Source: Nymphaea colorata (taxonomy: Eukaryota > Streptophyta > Magnoliopsida > Nymphaeales > Nymphaeaceae). From it: a DNA stretch of 64,000 nucleotides. The DNA lies in the NCBI RefSeq assembly GCF_008831285.2, contig NC_045138.2:41531115-41595114 (forward strand). The letters are read 5' to 3'. Made by a program: the position numbers and the translations under genes. The notes beneath the pieces are model-generated. The model had not been told where the DNA came from and made no database searches. It saw only the letters and a list, made by a program, of their open reading frames with translations. Every line of letters begins with the position of its first letter. The stretch's first letter is position 1. Below are positions 34,070 to 46,700 of this stretch, piece by piece.

Positions 34070-37000
34070 TGTTGATAGATTGTGTGTTTCGGGTCCGGAT
34101 CCATACCCGACCCGCCTTGTAGCCCGTTTTGGGCTCTACTTAAGTCATGTAACCCTAATCCTTAAGTGTTAATGATAATCTTAAGAGAAAGAGAGTCTGG
34201 CTGCTAGTGGGCACCAACTCCTCCTCATTCGTGGTTTTTTCTCCCTCGTGTTGAGGGTTTTCCACGTTACATCGTGATCATTGTTTCTCTTCGTCTTCTT
34301 CTTGTTCGTATTTCTACATGGTATCATAGCCGTGAAGTTCCGGCGTTTCTGGTTTGTCTTTTGCCCGTGTTGGAGGAGGATTCGCCCGACACTGTTCATC
34401 GCCCGTGCCCGACGCTCGTGCCCGAGCTTCGCTCGACACCTGTGCCCGACGCTCGTGCCCGGGCTTCGTCTGTCGCCCAGCGCCGCCCTGATCAGCGCCG
34501 CTCAGGATTCCTGTTCAGCCGCTTCCGCCCAGCGACGCCCTGTCCAGCGGCGTTCCTCTCTGTCAACCGACGCATCGCCCACCGCCGTGCCTTTTTTCCG
34601 GCTCCGCGCCGCTCTGCCTGGTTCCGGCGGTTTATTTCCGCCCAGCGCCGCGCCGCTCTGCCTGGTTCCGGCGGTCTGTTTCCGCCCAGCGCCGCGCCGC
34701 TCTGCCTCGTTTTTTTTCTCCGGCGCTGCCTCTCTGTTGCTGTCTCTTCCGCCGATGAGGTTTAGGCATTCTCCGTTTTGTCCGTTGCCTGCTCTCTGCC
34801 TTTTTTGGTGTTGTATTGTGCTGTTGCTCCCTGCTGCCCTTGCTGCCTACTGGGCTTCTCCCGTAGCTAGACTGGTCTGTGATTATGGCAGCCTCTTCCT
34901 CGTCAACCGTCAACACCAATCCCACTGAAATAGGGGCTTTTAGAACTGAGAATGTTCCCATGCAGGTCATCACTCTTCGCCTCACCAAGGAGAATTATTT
35001 CTCGTGGTCGCCTGCTATGACTATGGGGATTGCTAGCCGTGGTCGCATGGGCAACCCCGAACCAGCAAGAACAAGTGATGTGTGGCATACTTGGTTTCTT
35101 GAGGATAATCAAGTGAAAACTTGGATTGTCAATTCCGTTTCCGCCGATATTCAGCCCCTTATCCTTCGGAAGAAGACTGCTAGAGACATGTGGGTGGTCC
35201 TCGAGCAAATGTATGGCCAAAAGAAGACCGCAATTCGTACTTACCAAGTAATGAAGACAGTCTATGGCATTCGACAAGGGAACTCGTCTGTTGCAGAGTA
35301 CTATGGGGCTTTGAAAGCCAAGTGGGAAGAGCTTGACTATCATTCTGATATTCCTTGGCATTGTCCCCATGATCAGGCGCTCTATGTTGCTCATGAATGG
35401 GAAAACAGGGTGTTCCTATTTTTAGCAGGTTTAAATGATGAGTTTGAAAGTGTTCGAAGCCAGATTCTGAATTCAGGGGAGGTGTCCAGTATTGAAGATG
35501 TGTACTCCTGTATTGAAGCGGAAGAACAGAGGAGGCTTGTTACAAAAGACGGGAAGAAGGAACTTGTGCCCTATAACGAGAGATCCGCTCTCGTGAGTCG
35601 TGGTCCTGGCGGCTCGTCTAGATCCCTTCGCCGGTGCACTCACTGCAAGAAGACAAGTCACACCGTGGATTATTGTTGGGATCTTCATCCAGAAAAGAAG
35701 GGAAACAAAGGGAGATCTTCGATTGGGAGAACGCCTGTGTCTGAGGTGCAAGCATCCAGTGGAGAAAAAGTCTCCATTTCTGCTGACCAGCTTCGTGAAC
35801 TAAGGGCTTATTTGGGCAGGATCGATGTCAACAAGATTGAGACCTCAGAGGGAACTACAGCTAATCATGCTCTCGCGGTTATTGGCAATCAAGGTAACTC
35901 TTCTGTGGGGGAATGGATTGTCGATAGTGGTGCTACTCATCACATGACAAGTAATCCAAAATTGTTTCATGAGTATAAGTTGTCCTCGGGAAAGGAACGT
36001 GTTTCTCTTGCAGATGGTTCCTCTACCTGTGTGGCAGGCGAAGGCACTCTGTCCTTGTTGGACAAATTTCATGTGCAGGGCGCTTTACATGTTCCCCAGT
36101 TTCCTTTAAATCTCTTATCAGTCAGTAGACTTACTAAAGAATTGAATTGTGAACTTATATTCTCTGCCGATCGTTGTGTTTTGCAGGACTTGGTGACAGG
36201 GAAGAGGATTGAGATTGGTTTAGCTTCTGATGGATTATATCGTCTTCCCATACGTGTGGCTACTGCTCTGTTGACAGCGATCCGCAAGACAGATAAGAGA
36301 AGAAAAGATTGTCTTCAGTCTTTTATGTACTGGCATGAACGTTTTGGGCATTTACCTTTTGGGATTTTGAAACATTTGTTTCCAGACTTGTGTTCCTCCT
36401 TTGATTTGTCTTCCATTTCTTGTGATGTTTGTCAGTTTGCCAAACATGTGAGGGCTTCGTACCCTCTTTCTTCTAGTTGTGCTAATGAAGCTTTTTCCCT
36501 GATTCACTCTGATGTATGGGGACCTTCGGGCATTCATACCCGTCAAGGTTTCCAGTATTTTATCACTTTCATTGATGATTTCTCTCGTGCTACATTTATA
36601 TACTTGTTAAAAGACCGCAGCGAGGTTCCTCGCATCATAGAGACATTTATTCTTCTTGTGCATACCCAGTATGGTGCGAATGTTAAAACTTTCAGGTCCG
36701 ATAATGCCCGTGAGTACATGTGTCAGCTTGTTGAGGAGTTTCTTAGACAACAGGGGATTGTTCACGAGACATCCTGTAGTTACACCCTCCCTCAAAATGG
36801 GATAGCTGAAAGGAAAAATCGTCAACTTCTTAATGTCACCAGGGCTCTTTTGTTTCAGAGAAATCTTCCTAAACACTATTGGGGTGATGCAGTTCTTACT
36901 AGTGCCTATCTTATTAACCGCATGCCCAATCGTGTTTTGAATGGTAGGACTCCCCACTCGTTGCTTCCTGGCAGTCGTCCACCATTTCCTCTTCCTCCTC

Positions 37001-40000
37001 GTGTTTTTGGTTGTGTATGTTTTATCCATGATCACAGTCCAAATGTCAAGAAACTTGATCCTAGGTCTATCAAAAGGTGTCTTTGTTGGATACTCCCCTA
37101 CGCAAAAAGGATACAAATGTATTGATCCTATTATTGGTCGAGCTTATGTTACGAGGGATGTTACCTTCTTGGAACATGCCTCTTACTTTGGTGCGAATCC
37201 TCTTCAGGGGGAGCAGTCTGTGGGCAGGGAAGAGTATTCTCAGAGACAGGAACTTCAGTTTATAGATTTTTTGGACTACAAGAAAGCAGAATCACTTAAT
37301 ACTGTTGATGTGCCTGAGAAGGAGGAAAGGGGTGACAATAGCATTGAGAAGGAAGGCCCTCAGTTGTTTGGAGTCTTTGGACAGTTCTACTCTAGACGAG
37401 GTACTCGGACAGAGGTGATGACTTGTGATGCTAGATCTACTTCCAATCCCAATGCCACTCCTTCCCTGGATGAACCAAGTCCTACCAAGGAGACCGTGGA
37501 GACTCATGATGAGGTTGAAAAGAAGAATGACGATCTTCCCATTGCCCTGAGAAAGGGTGTCAGGTCATGTACTCAACACCCCATTGGTAATTTTGTTTCT
37601 TATTCCAGACTTGGGAAAGATTACAAGTGCTTTGTTTCTACTCTCTCTTTGGCTGTGATTCTCAGGACTGTCGCTGAAGCTCAAAGTGACTCCAAGTGGG
37701 CTGATGCAATGAAAGAAGAAATAGATGCCCTAAGAAGAAACTTGACATGGGAAGTGGTGAAGATTCCTGAAGCCGCTCACCTAGTTGGATCCAAATGGGT
37801 GTATACCATCAAGTACAAACCAGATGGGAGTGTTGAAAGATATAAAGCTCGACTTGTGGCCAAGGGGTTTAGCCAGAAATATGGAATTGATTACTTGGAA
37901 ACCTTTGCTCCTGTTGCGAAAATGAAGACTGTGAGGGTGGTTATATCCCTAGCTGTGATGAAGGAGTGGAAGATGTATCAACTGGATGTTAAGAATGCAT
38001 TCCTCAATGGTGACCTCGAAGAAGAAGTATATATGCATATGTCTCCAGGATATGAAGAACCAGAAAAGTGTTGTAAGCTGAAAAAGACCTTGTATGGCCT
38101 TAAGCAATCGCCCAGAGCGTGGTTTGAACGACTGAGAAGAGTGATGATACGTCATAGATACAAACAAGGAAATGAAGATCACACTCTGTTTGTGAAGAAG
38201 AAGGAGAGCAGGGTTACTCTCCTGCTCGTCTACGTAGATGACATGATTGTTACTGGAGATGATGAGGAGGAGATTATCAAGCTAAAAGGGTTACTGGCTA
38301 CAGAATTCGACCTCAAAGATCTTGGCAAGCTAAGGTATTTTCTTGGTATGAAGGTTGCTAAGTCTAGTACTGGTCTTGTACTAAACCAAAGGAAATATAC
38401 ATTAGATCTGCTGGAAGAAACGGGTAAATTGGGATGTAGACCTACTCCTACCCCTTTTGACACTGGGCACAAGTTGAGTCTTAGAGATGGAGAGCCTCTC
38501 TGTGAAGAAGACAAGGGAAGATATCAACATTTGGTTGGGAAGCTAATTTATCTTACTCTCACGAGACCTGATATCACCTTTGCGGTGAATGTTTTGAGCC
38601 AATTCATGCATGCGCCAACCGATGCACATCTGAAGGCTGTGGACAGAGTGCTATGCTACCTGAAGAAAAATCCTGGTAAGGGACTCCTGTATGTGAAACA
38701 AGAGACTGTGAAAATCGAGGGCTATTCTGTTGCGGATTGGGCAGGTTGTGGTGATACCAGACGATCCACTACAGGGTATTGTGTCTACTTGGGAGGAAAC
38801 CTTGTTGTATGGAGGAGCAAGAGACAGGATGTTTGCTCTAGATCCAGTGCAGAGGCAGAATATAGGGCAGTTGCTATGGGAGTGTCAGAGTTATTATGGT
38901 TGAAGATATTGTTGACTGACATTGGAATAAAGATTGAATGACCTATGAAGATGTACTGTGATAACAAGTCTGCAATCAACTTAGCCAACAACCCTGTTCT
39001 TCACGACAGAACAAAACATATTGAAATTGATCGTCACTTCATTCGGGAAAGGATTGATGCAAAAGAGTTGATCTTACCTTACATGAAGTCTGAAGAGGAA
39101 TGTATCCAAGTTGGGCATGTTTGATATGTATGCCCAACTTGAGGGGGAGTGTTGATAGATTGTGTGTTTCGGGTCCGGATCTATACCCGACCCGCCTTGT
39201 AGCCCGTTTTGGGCTCTACTTAAGTCATGTAACCCTAATCCTTAAGTGTTAATGATAATCTTAAGAGAGAGAGAGTCTGGCTGCTAGTGGGCACCAACTC
39301 CTCCTCATTCGTGGTTTTTTCTCCCTCGTGTTGAGGGTTTTCCACGTTACATCGTGATCATTGTTTCTCTTCGTCTTCTTCTTGTTCGTATTTCTACATA
39401 TATAAATATATATAATACACAATTGTCCCTAAACAAGACAAAATTAGCAATTAACCGCCCAAAGTCACATTCTAGATTCCAAAATCTGTAGCATTCTATT
39501 TCTTTTATATAATATACACACTCTAGAGTCTGGTTTCAGATTTTACCATCTTACTGACAGCATAGGTAGGCATTAAGCAAGTAGCTGTTATATATCCAGT
39601 ATTATAAGTTTATAACCATCAATATACAGCATATATTATATGTATAATTATTTAAGACTAATTAACAAAACTGGTAACATATATATAGAACTTATAAACA
39701 GCATACATATATATAATTATATGACAGCACAGTACACGTATAGAAAACTTGTTCACCAATTAACAAACTTATAAACAGCAAAGCAAATACAACCATATGC
39801 AGTATATAAATAGCATATACATATCCAGTATCAAACTGCAAAGTTGCAGTAAAATACAAAAATCAGTATGATGAAAATGCAGCAAACAGTAAAAAACTGA
39901 ATGTGTTTTTAGAAAAGCATTACTTTTTTCATAAAAAAATTGAAAAAGGGAAAAAATATCCTCAAAGCAGTTTGACCACACCCGACTCGTTGGCTGACAT

Positions 40001-43000
40001 GGGTAGGGTGCACACAAAAAATGGACAATTTTGGCCCGGTGAGGTTGACCACATTGGACACGCATTGACCACACCAACTGCCATGTCAGGGCTGCATGCA
40101 CACTATAGCATTGTACTGACATGGGTACGGTGGTTGATTTGGTGAGTTAATGTGACAGGTTATTATGCAAGGAAAATAATCCCCCTTGAGGGAATTTAAA
40201 CCACAAAGAAAAGGATAAATTTCTACGTGCATTTCTAGCACTGTCCCTCAAGCAGGGATAGAATGGAAAAAACAGAAATAAGGTCTTCCTTTCTGGGAAG
40301 GGAACCGGAGTGCCAATAAAGGCCAATTAAGTCTCATGGGTTATTAGACTTGAAGGTTTGAACATTAAAGATTGTAGGTTTTCCAAAGCAGTCATCTGTG
40401 GAATCAATTGCTGCATGAATCGAGTTGGAGGACCTTTAGAAAGGCTTAGTCAGGGTCTGGACAGGTCAGAGCAATAGTCAGACCAAAAAAAAAAAAAGTA
40501 TAAATTGCCCCACTTTTCAGCAACACCTATATTCACCACTACATTCAGAACTTTAAGAACAATCTACATATTTACAGTGCAACTCTATAAGTATAATAGA
40601 CAATAATATTTATACACATTGAAAATATGAAAAAACAATATATACTAGACGGGTCAACTAGGTACTGTAACCCAAGTGAAAACCAGGATAGCCATCTGCA
40701 GCACCTAGATGCACGTTTGACTACAAAGATAGTGATTGTCAGCCTTTCACTAGGCTGGTAAGTGGTAGCTGCATTGAATAACGTTCATTATGTACTAATA
40801 TGCTTTTCGACAGAAATACTGCAAAGGACCAAATAAAAGGTTTATGGCCAATGCTGTTGAAAAGTGCAAGTATGGTTATATTAAATAGGATAGTGATGTT
40901 TACATATACTGCTTTTTTTGGTTCAAACTTCAAACATAAGCAATATGTCAAGATTTCTACTAAAAGGGAGACAGAAGTAAAGGTTGCAAACATCAGCCTA
41001 CGAGATGGACATCCATTGACTTTTAGGACAGGAGAGGGGTCAAGCTCAAGAAAAAAACATCCCACTCTTTATGACCCATGGGACTACAGAATGATGTTGA
41101 GAAGTCTTTAAGGACTGGTAGATAGAAATAGTTCCAAGGGTTGTGACCCTGCAGTCTGTCAAATTCTAGGACTGCAATTGAAAAGCTCAATGTGGTGGGT
41201 TTAAATAGTGGTACTCTGGCAAGTAATCATTTTCAAGTTTCAAACAGATACTTGATTAAGACCTGCTGTAGTGCTTTGCTGTTACCAAGTGTTTCACATT
41301 CAATAATCAATATGAACAATGTTTCAGATAGAAAAATCAATTTAACCAACTCAAATGAACTTGTATAGGGAAATTACTTGATGAACTTCATTCATATCCA
41401 ATTTCACTAGATATATGTGAAGAATATAGCTCCATTTAGTAAACGAAACCAAACATTTAGAAAAGAAACAAAATGCCCTCATAACCAAAAAGGCAATGGG
41501 AGTACCATCACGAGCAAGCTGTTCTGACAATTGCTGACTGAAGACACCATCAGCAGCCAATCTTCCAGACAGAAGAGTCCTAACACGGCTTTCATTTTCA
41601 AGGAAACGTCCAACAAAAGCTACCATTTCCTCTGATAGACATATTTCTGAAACATCTGCCGGAAGAATTAAGTCATTCCCTCCAATACATATTTCAAGAT
41701 CATGAAGGACACCCTTTGGATGACAAGGAAAATCAGAGAGAAGCCCTTGAATTTTGCTGCAAAGATTGTCCAACTCACATCTAGTAACATCGGTTGGCCT
41801 TACCTATTCGGAAGTACAGCAGATAAACTGTAAATGCACATCCTCTCCTAAAGTCATATTTATGTGCTTCTACAGGCAAAAAGTTATTGATTGTATATAC
41901 CTCCAATTCAAGATGATTGCCAAATCGAGTCTTTAGATGTTGTGGGCTTCCAATGCATTGAAGTCGTCCTCCAACCTTGAGAGATAAAGTACCAGAGATA
42001 ACTTGGTCAACAAGTATGAACAAAACTAGCTTAAAGTACTGTCATTAAAACAATTGAAATTTTACCATTATCCCAATTCTCGTGCAAAGTGCTTGTGCTT
42101 CACTCATGCTATGCGTTGTCAGAAGAACAGCTGTTTTTCCTTGGCGTGTAGATAAGTGAGAGATCACATTCCACATGAACCTTTTGGCAATTGGATCCAT
42201 ACCTGAAAACAGTTAAATACAAGAAATGGAATGACAATAAGCCAAAGAAAACATTTAGTATGCAATAATCATAAAGATTTGACATTAAATGGAACACTTT
42301 GAAGGCAACAAAAACTTGCCATGGGAACATGACTTGTTGAGATGGGAACATTTTATTTGATACATCTTCTATATTGGATAAAAAACTGATCAAGTCAAGA
42401 AAGTTCCTGTAACATACATGTCCACTAAATACCATATATAGAGGGTTTATCACATAATATGGAGAAATGCCCAATGACTAGAGGGAACAGTTTTTATTCC
42501 ATTGGAAAATTTAGCAACTCTCACAATATCGTTTTGGCCAGCAAGTATTACACAGGACAAGTTCAGGATTCATTTAGATTGAGTCCTCCCCTTTTTCCAG
42601 AATAGCCATGCTCATACTCCTGATCTAAATTAACTTTCGGACATAGTGAATCCCTCAGGTGCTTTGTCCAGGTGAAATCTAGACAACTTCACCGCAACGC
42701 AACATCTGCTAAAAATTGTTGTTGCTGGAAGTATATGGTTCACAAGCTCTATCCACTTTATTGACTGCATGTATCTTTTGCATGATCAGGGATAATCAGT
42801 GACAGACTGCCTCATCATATAGAAATTTGACTGACATACTTGCCCCAGGAATTGTAGAAAAAAATATTTAAACATAGGCCTGGGCCCTTAACATAGTTAA
42901 GAACATTGTCACAAAAAACGCGTATTATTCAAACAAAAACAAAAACGCATAACGGAAGAAATAAGTCAGCCGTATAAAAGGGCAATTAGATGCATCTTTT

Positions 43001-43706
43001 AAAAAAAAACCAGAAAATAAAAAACGTGAAAAAAATTGCTATACGTTTTTTTTTGTGTTTCTTCGTATTTTTTTATTAAATTTTATTTTTTATAATTTTC
43101 AGGATTTATTAAATGTTTTATATTTTAAAAAAATCGCCAAGATTTTCCCGAGATATACAACTTTGCCGTATTATACCCGAGAAATTTCTCGCCATATAAT
43201 ACCCGTACACGTTATATGTGACAATGGTTAAGAACTCAAGATTTTCAATAGTGGGTTTAGAAGTTCTTTCACAAAGCAGGCAGAAGACACCTGCTAAGAG
43301 AAAAGGAAGATATAGGTAATCTTAAGGTGACACATAACATAAGCAGGTATATCGATTAAGCAACACTCTGGAAACAGCTAGTGCATATAAAAAGCTTGAC
43401 AGAAAGGAGAGGAAAAATTGGTAAACTCAAAAGAAGTGATTATTGATATTAGTTATCATAAAAATAAGAACTGAAAAGAAAAGAAAAATATGGTACTAGA
43501 AGCTGATCACAGATGAAACCTGCAGATGGCTCATCTAATATGACTATCGGTGGATCCCCAATCATAGCTATTGCAACAGACAGCTTCCTCTTGTTTCCCC
43601 CACTTAAATAACATGATGGTTTGTTAGCTTGTTTCCAAAGATCAAACTCTGTAAGCTTCTCCTCCACAACCTATTGTATGAAAAGTAAGCAATAGTTCAT
43701 TTTCCA

Positions 43707-43743
<37 letters not shown>

Positions 43744-46700
43744 GAGAGAGAGACAGAGAGCCACAGAGAGAAGCTCCTTACATCATCTATTCTATTTCCA
43801 GGGACACCTTTGATTCGTGCATAGAGTTCAAGATGCTCTTGGACAGTCAAAAGTTCTAGCAGTGCATCAAATTGGGGGCAGTACCCAACCTTTTGAGAAG
43901 TCAAACAATGACAAGTTAACTATTTTATGGTGCAAACATCCTATGTGAACTGGATATAAAATCCCAAAATTGATGAGATTTACTTCTTACATTTTGACAT
44001 GCAGCTTTGGGGTTTATGCGAATATCAATACCAAAAATGTATGCTGTTCCATCAGTTGGGCATTCTTCACCTAGATCAGGCAAGGATAAGTTAATGAAAT
44101 ACATTCAAAGATTACACAACGCATCATTTCACATTCTTTCCTTTTGTTCCAATAGGCATATCATGATTTCTTTTAATCTTTTTTTTTTAAATGAAAGACA
44201 TAGTATCTATAAGGAAGAATTCGTATTGTTTGTACAATGTCCATTGCTGAATGTTCAATTTGCATGCATCAACCACGAAAGTCAATCTATTTATGACCTG
44301 GACATGTCAATCATTCAACTACGAATGTCTCACAGAAACTTATCAGCAATGGGATGCCTTCTGCAAACGGATTTCAATTGAAATATAATTTTTCCTTTAG
44401 AAGAATATTGAGAATTGATCCTTAACTTTTGAAGTGAGAAAGATATTGATAGAGATCAAGAATTCTCACATGCCTCAATGATATTTTTCACTCAATTTTT
44501 TCCACCAAGAACATTTTGTGAAACTCCTCTCTCCTCTCCCCTTTCCCCCCAAAAAAGGATGTAGTTGCAAAGTTAATAAACAAGATCAACAACAATGATT
44601 GTTGCTACCTGACAGCATTCGCAATGTTGTTGTTTTTCCAGCTCCATTTGTTCCAAGGAAGCCAAAACATTCCCCTTCTTGAACAGCAAAGCATAAATTA
44701 TCAACAGCAATTTTTGCGAAATCTTGCCTTCCACCAGAATACACCTGATATAGAACAATGGCAATAAAAACATTAACGAACATGAGATATTTAATTAGTT
44801 AAAAAATATGATATCATATTAAATATAGAGGAAATTACCTTGCAAAGATTGGATAAGCGAATTATACTGTTTTTAGCAGCACCAGAGAGGACCCTATGTC
44901 TTTCAGCTTGAACATCTACATCCTCATCAAACCCACATTTATGACACTCTAGAGATGATCTCAATCTCATCAGTGGCTCCAGTGTACCCTCGGGGATATC
45001 ACGAATAGAACCTTCTATTATTTGTCTCCACCAACTTGTTTCTTTGCAAAACTCCAACTTGTGCCAAGGCAGAAGTTCAATCCCAAGAACCAAAGCAAAA
45101 TAAATGATACTCTGCCGTCAGAAAAATGAAACTGATAAGAGAACCACTGAACCATGTGATAAACACAGATAGTTTGAAACTAGAGGTGTCACTAGAAGAC
45201 CAAAGCAGGCAAGATAAACACACATTTCAATTCTCACTTGAGAGAGATTAAGGATAGGTGGAATGAAGGGAACAAAAGCATGTGTAGGTAATGTTTTATA
45301 GTGACATCATCTCACTCAAGGACATAGCACCCAGTGAAGAACAATTTCCTAGGTGCTGCTGGTAGCATAGTTGTACGTATCGTACGATATGAGGTCGTAT
45401 CGTACGATACGTATCGTCGCGTTTCAAAAATGCGGTACGATACACCACTTGTATCGTATGTTACGATATAGGCACCGTATCGTACGATACAGTTACGATA
45501 TGGAACGATACAGTTACGATACAACTACGATACTTTACGATACAGTTACAATACACTAATTTTTACTGATTTTTTGAGAATTGTTTTTATTTTTTTGATT
45601 AATTTTTGTTTTTTTAAAAAAAATACAATACAATTACGATATTTTACGATACAACGTATCTTAAAGTCAGACCGATACGACTTAAGATACACTATTTACA
45701 ACATTGGCTGGCAGTATAAAACCCCAAGCTCAAGACCCTCAATCCCAAGGCCTATGGACCTATGGTTGCTTCAGTTTTGCGCAAACAGTGCATGCTCATG
45801 AGACCTCTCAAACCTCATCATCGGCATGTCATATGACAGAATGGCATGCTCTCAATTAATCCCTGACCCACACAACATAAGGGCCTCATGCAACTAAAGG
45901 GAAAAGCATTCAAGTCCTTATCTCTCGAGTACTAGTTAGCAGAGCCACATTCAATTTCAAGCACTTAGTGTACTATAATTTTAGCCACTCTTTGGATATG
46001 ACATAACCTTAAATGTTTTCACTTTTCATCAGTTTGGTCCTGAATATTAACTGGTGAAGTTGCTAGTGAGTTTTAAAAAGTAAAACACACCAATCATCGT
46101 GCAACCAAGACATTCTTTGCAAGTTAAAGAGACATGCTAAAGCTGCTTATGTGAATCTTTTAACCCTAGTATGTCCTATTTTATCAATGTGAAATTAGAA
46201 GGAAAGCATAGGATCTTATCTTTCTAACACAAGAATCACATTAAACCAATTACCACACCAAAAGGCTATCAGCCAAACAAATTGAATCATTCAATGACAA
46301 CCAAGATTGTATTTGAAGGTTTTCTAACAACAATGAACAATGTATATTTAACTAGAGACAAACTACATGTAACTCTTTACTTAAATAAGGAGGATATTAC
46401 TTCACAACCTTCCAAAACATCACCTTCTTGAGAAAAATTACCGTGTGAAATTCAAAAATCTTAAGTTGTACACTTCACATAAACAGTCAAGAGAGTAATG
46501 CTTAGAATTCTAGCTAATTAGGAGGGATAATAAGCATGATATTTGGTTTGGATATGTTCATTGAGTCCAACCATTTGTTCCTTTTTCTTTTTCACTTTTC
46601 ACTTGATTTTGTAATAAACTTACCTAATGTTCAACCAGCACTAGCAGAGGTATAACAATTACATGCAGGGATAAACAGGTGGAAATTAAAACAGGTATGA

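Larger units (their letters stand above)
34070..39398 (+). mobile_element. Ty1/Copia LTR retrotransposon, full length
   Basis: A 5,329-bp element with identical-length LTRs, primer-binding site, gag-pol region and polypurine tract. The order integrase before reverse transcriptase defines Copia (Pseudoviridae). The flanks are TATAT on both sides (34065-34069 and 39399-39403), a 5-bp target duplication within a TA microsatellite. It lies antisense in an ABCA1 intron, 8.2 kb in total. The two LTRs differ at two of 249 positions, so the insertion is recent. Its coding region carries a frameshift and a premature stop. Confidence 0.97.
33928..40158. mobile_element. Old MITE-like repeat split by the Copia insertion (tentative)
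   Basis: The left end (TCTGTCACATGGG at 33928) and the following GTGCAGGTACGAGTGC and (TG)n(TA)n tract parallel the element at 22525-22990. The putative right end (AATGTGACAGG, to 40158) is its inverse. The Copia element sits inside the TA tract between them. Without Copia the repeat would be about 0.9 kb. The target duplication is not recognisable, so the right boundary is uncertain. Confidence 0.35.

Noticed and set aside
34274-34928. Long overlapping ORFs on both strands (163-215 codons)
   Set aside because: They come from the GC-rich, repetitive Copia leader and LTR, ahead of gag; there is no recognised domain.
34903-38991. Minus-strand ORFs across the Copia body
   Set aside because: They are shadows of gag-pol in the opposite frame.
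45312-45559. ORFs rich in Arg-Tyr on both strands
   Set aside because: They are by-products of the GTATCGTAC palindromic repeat.
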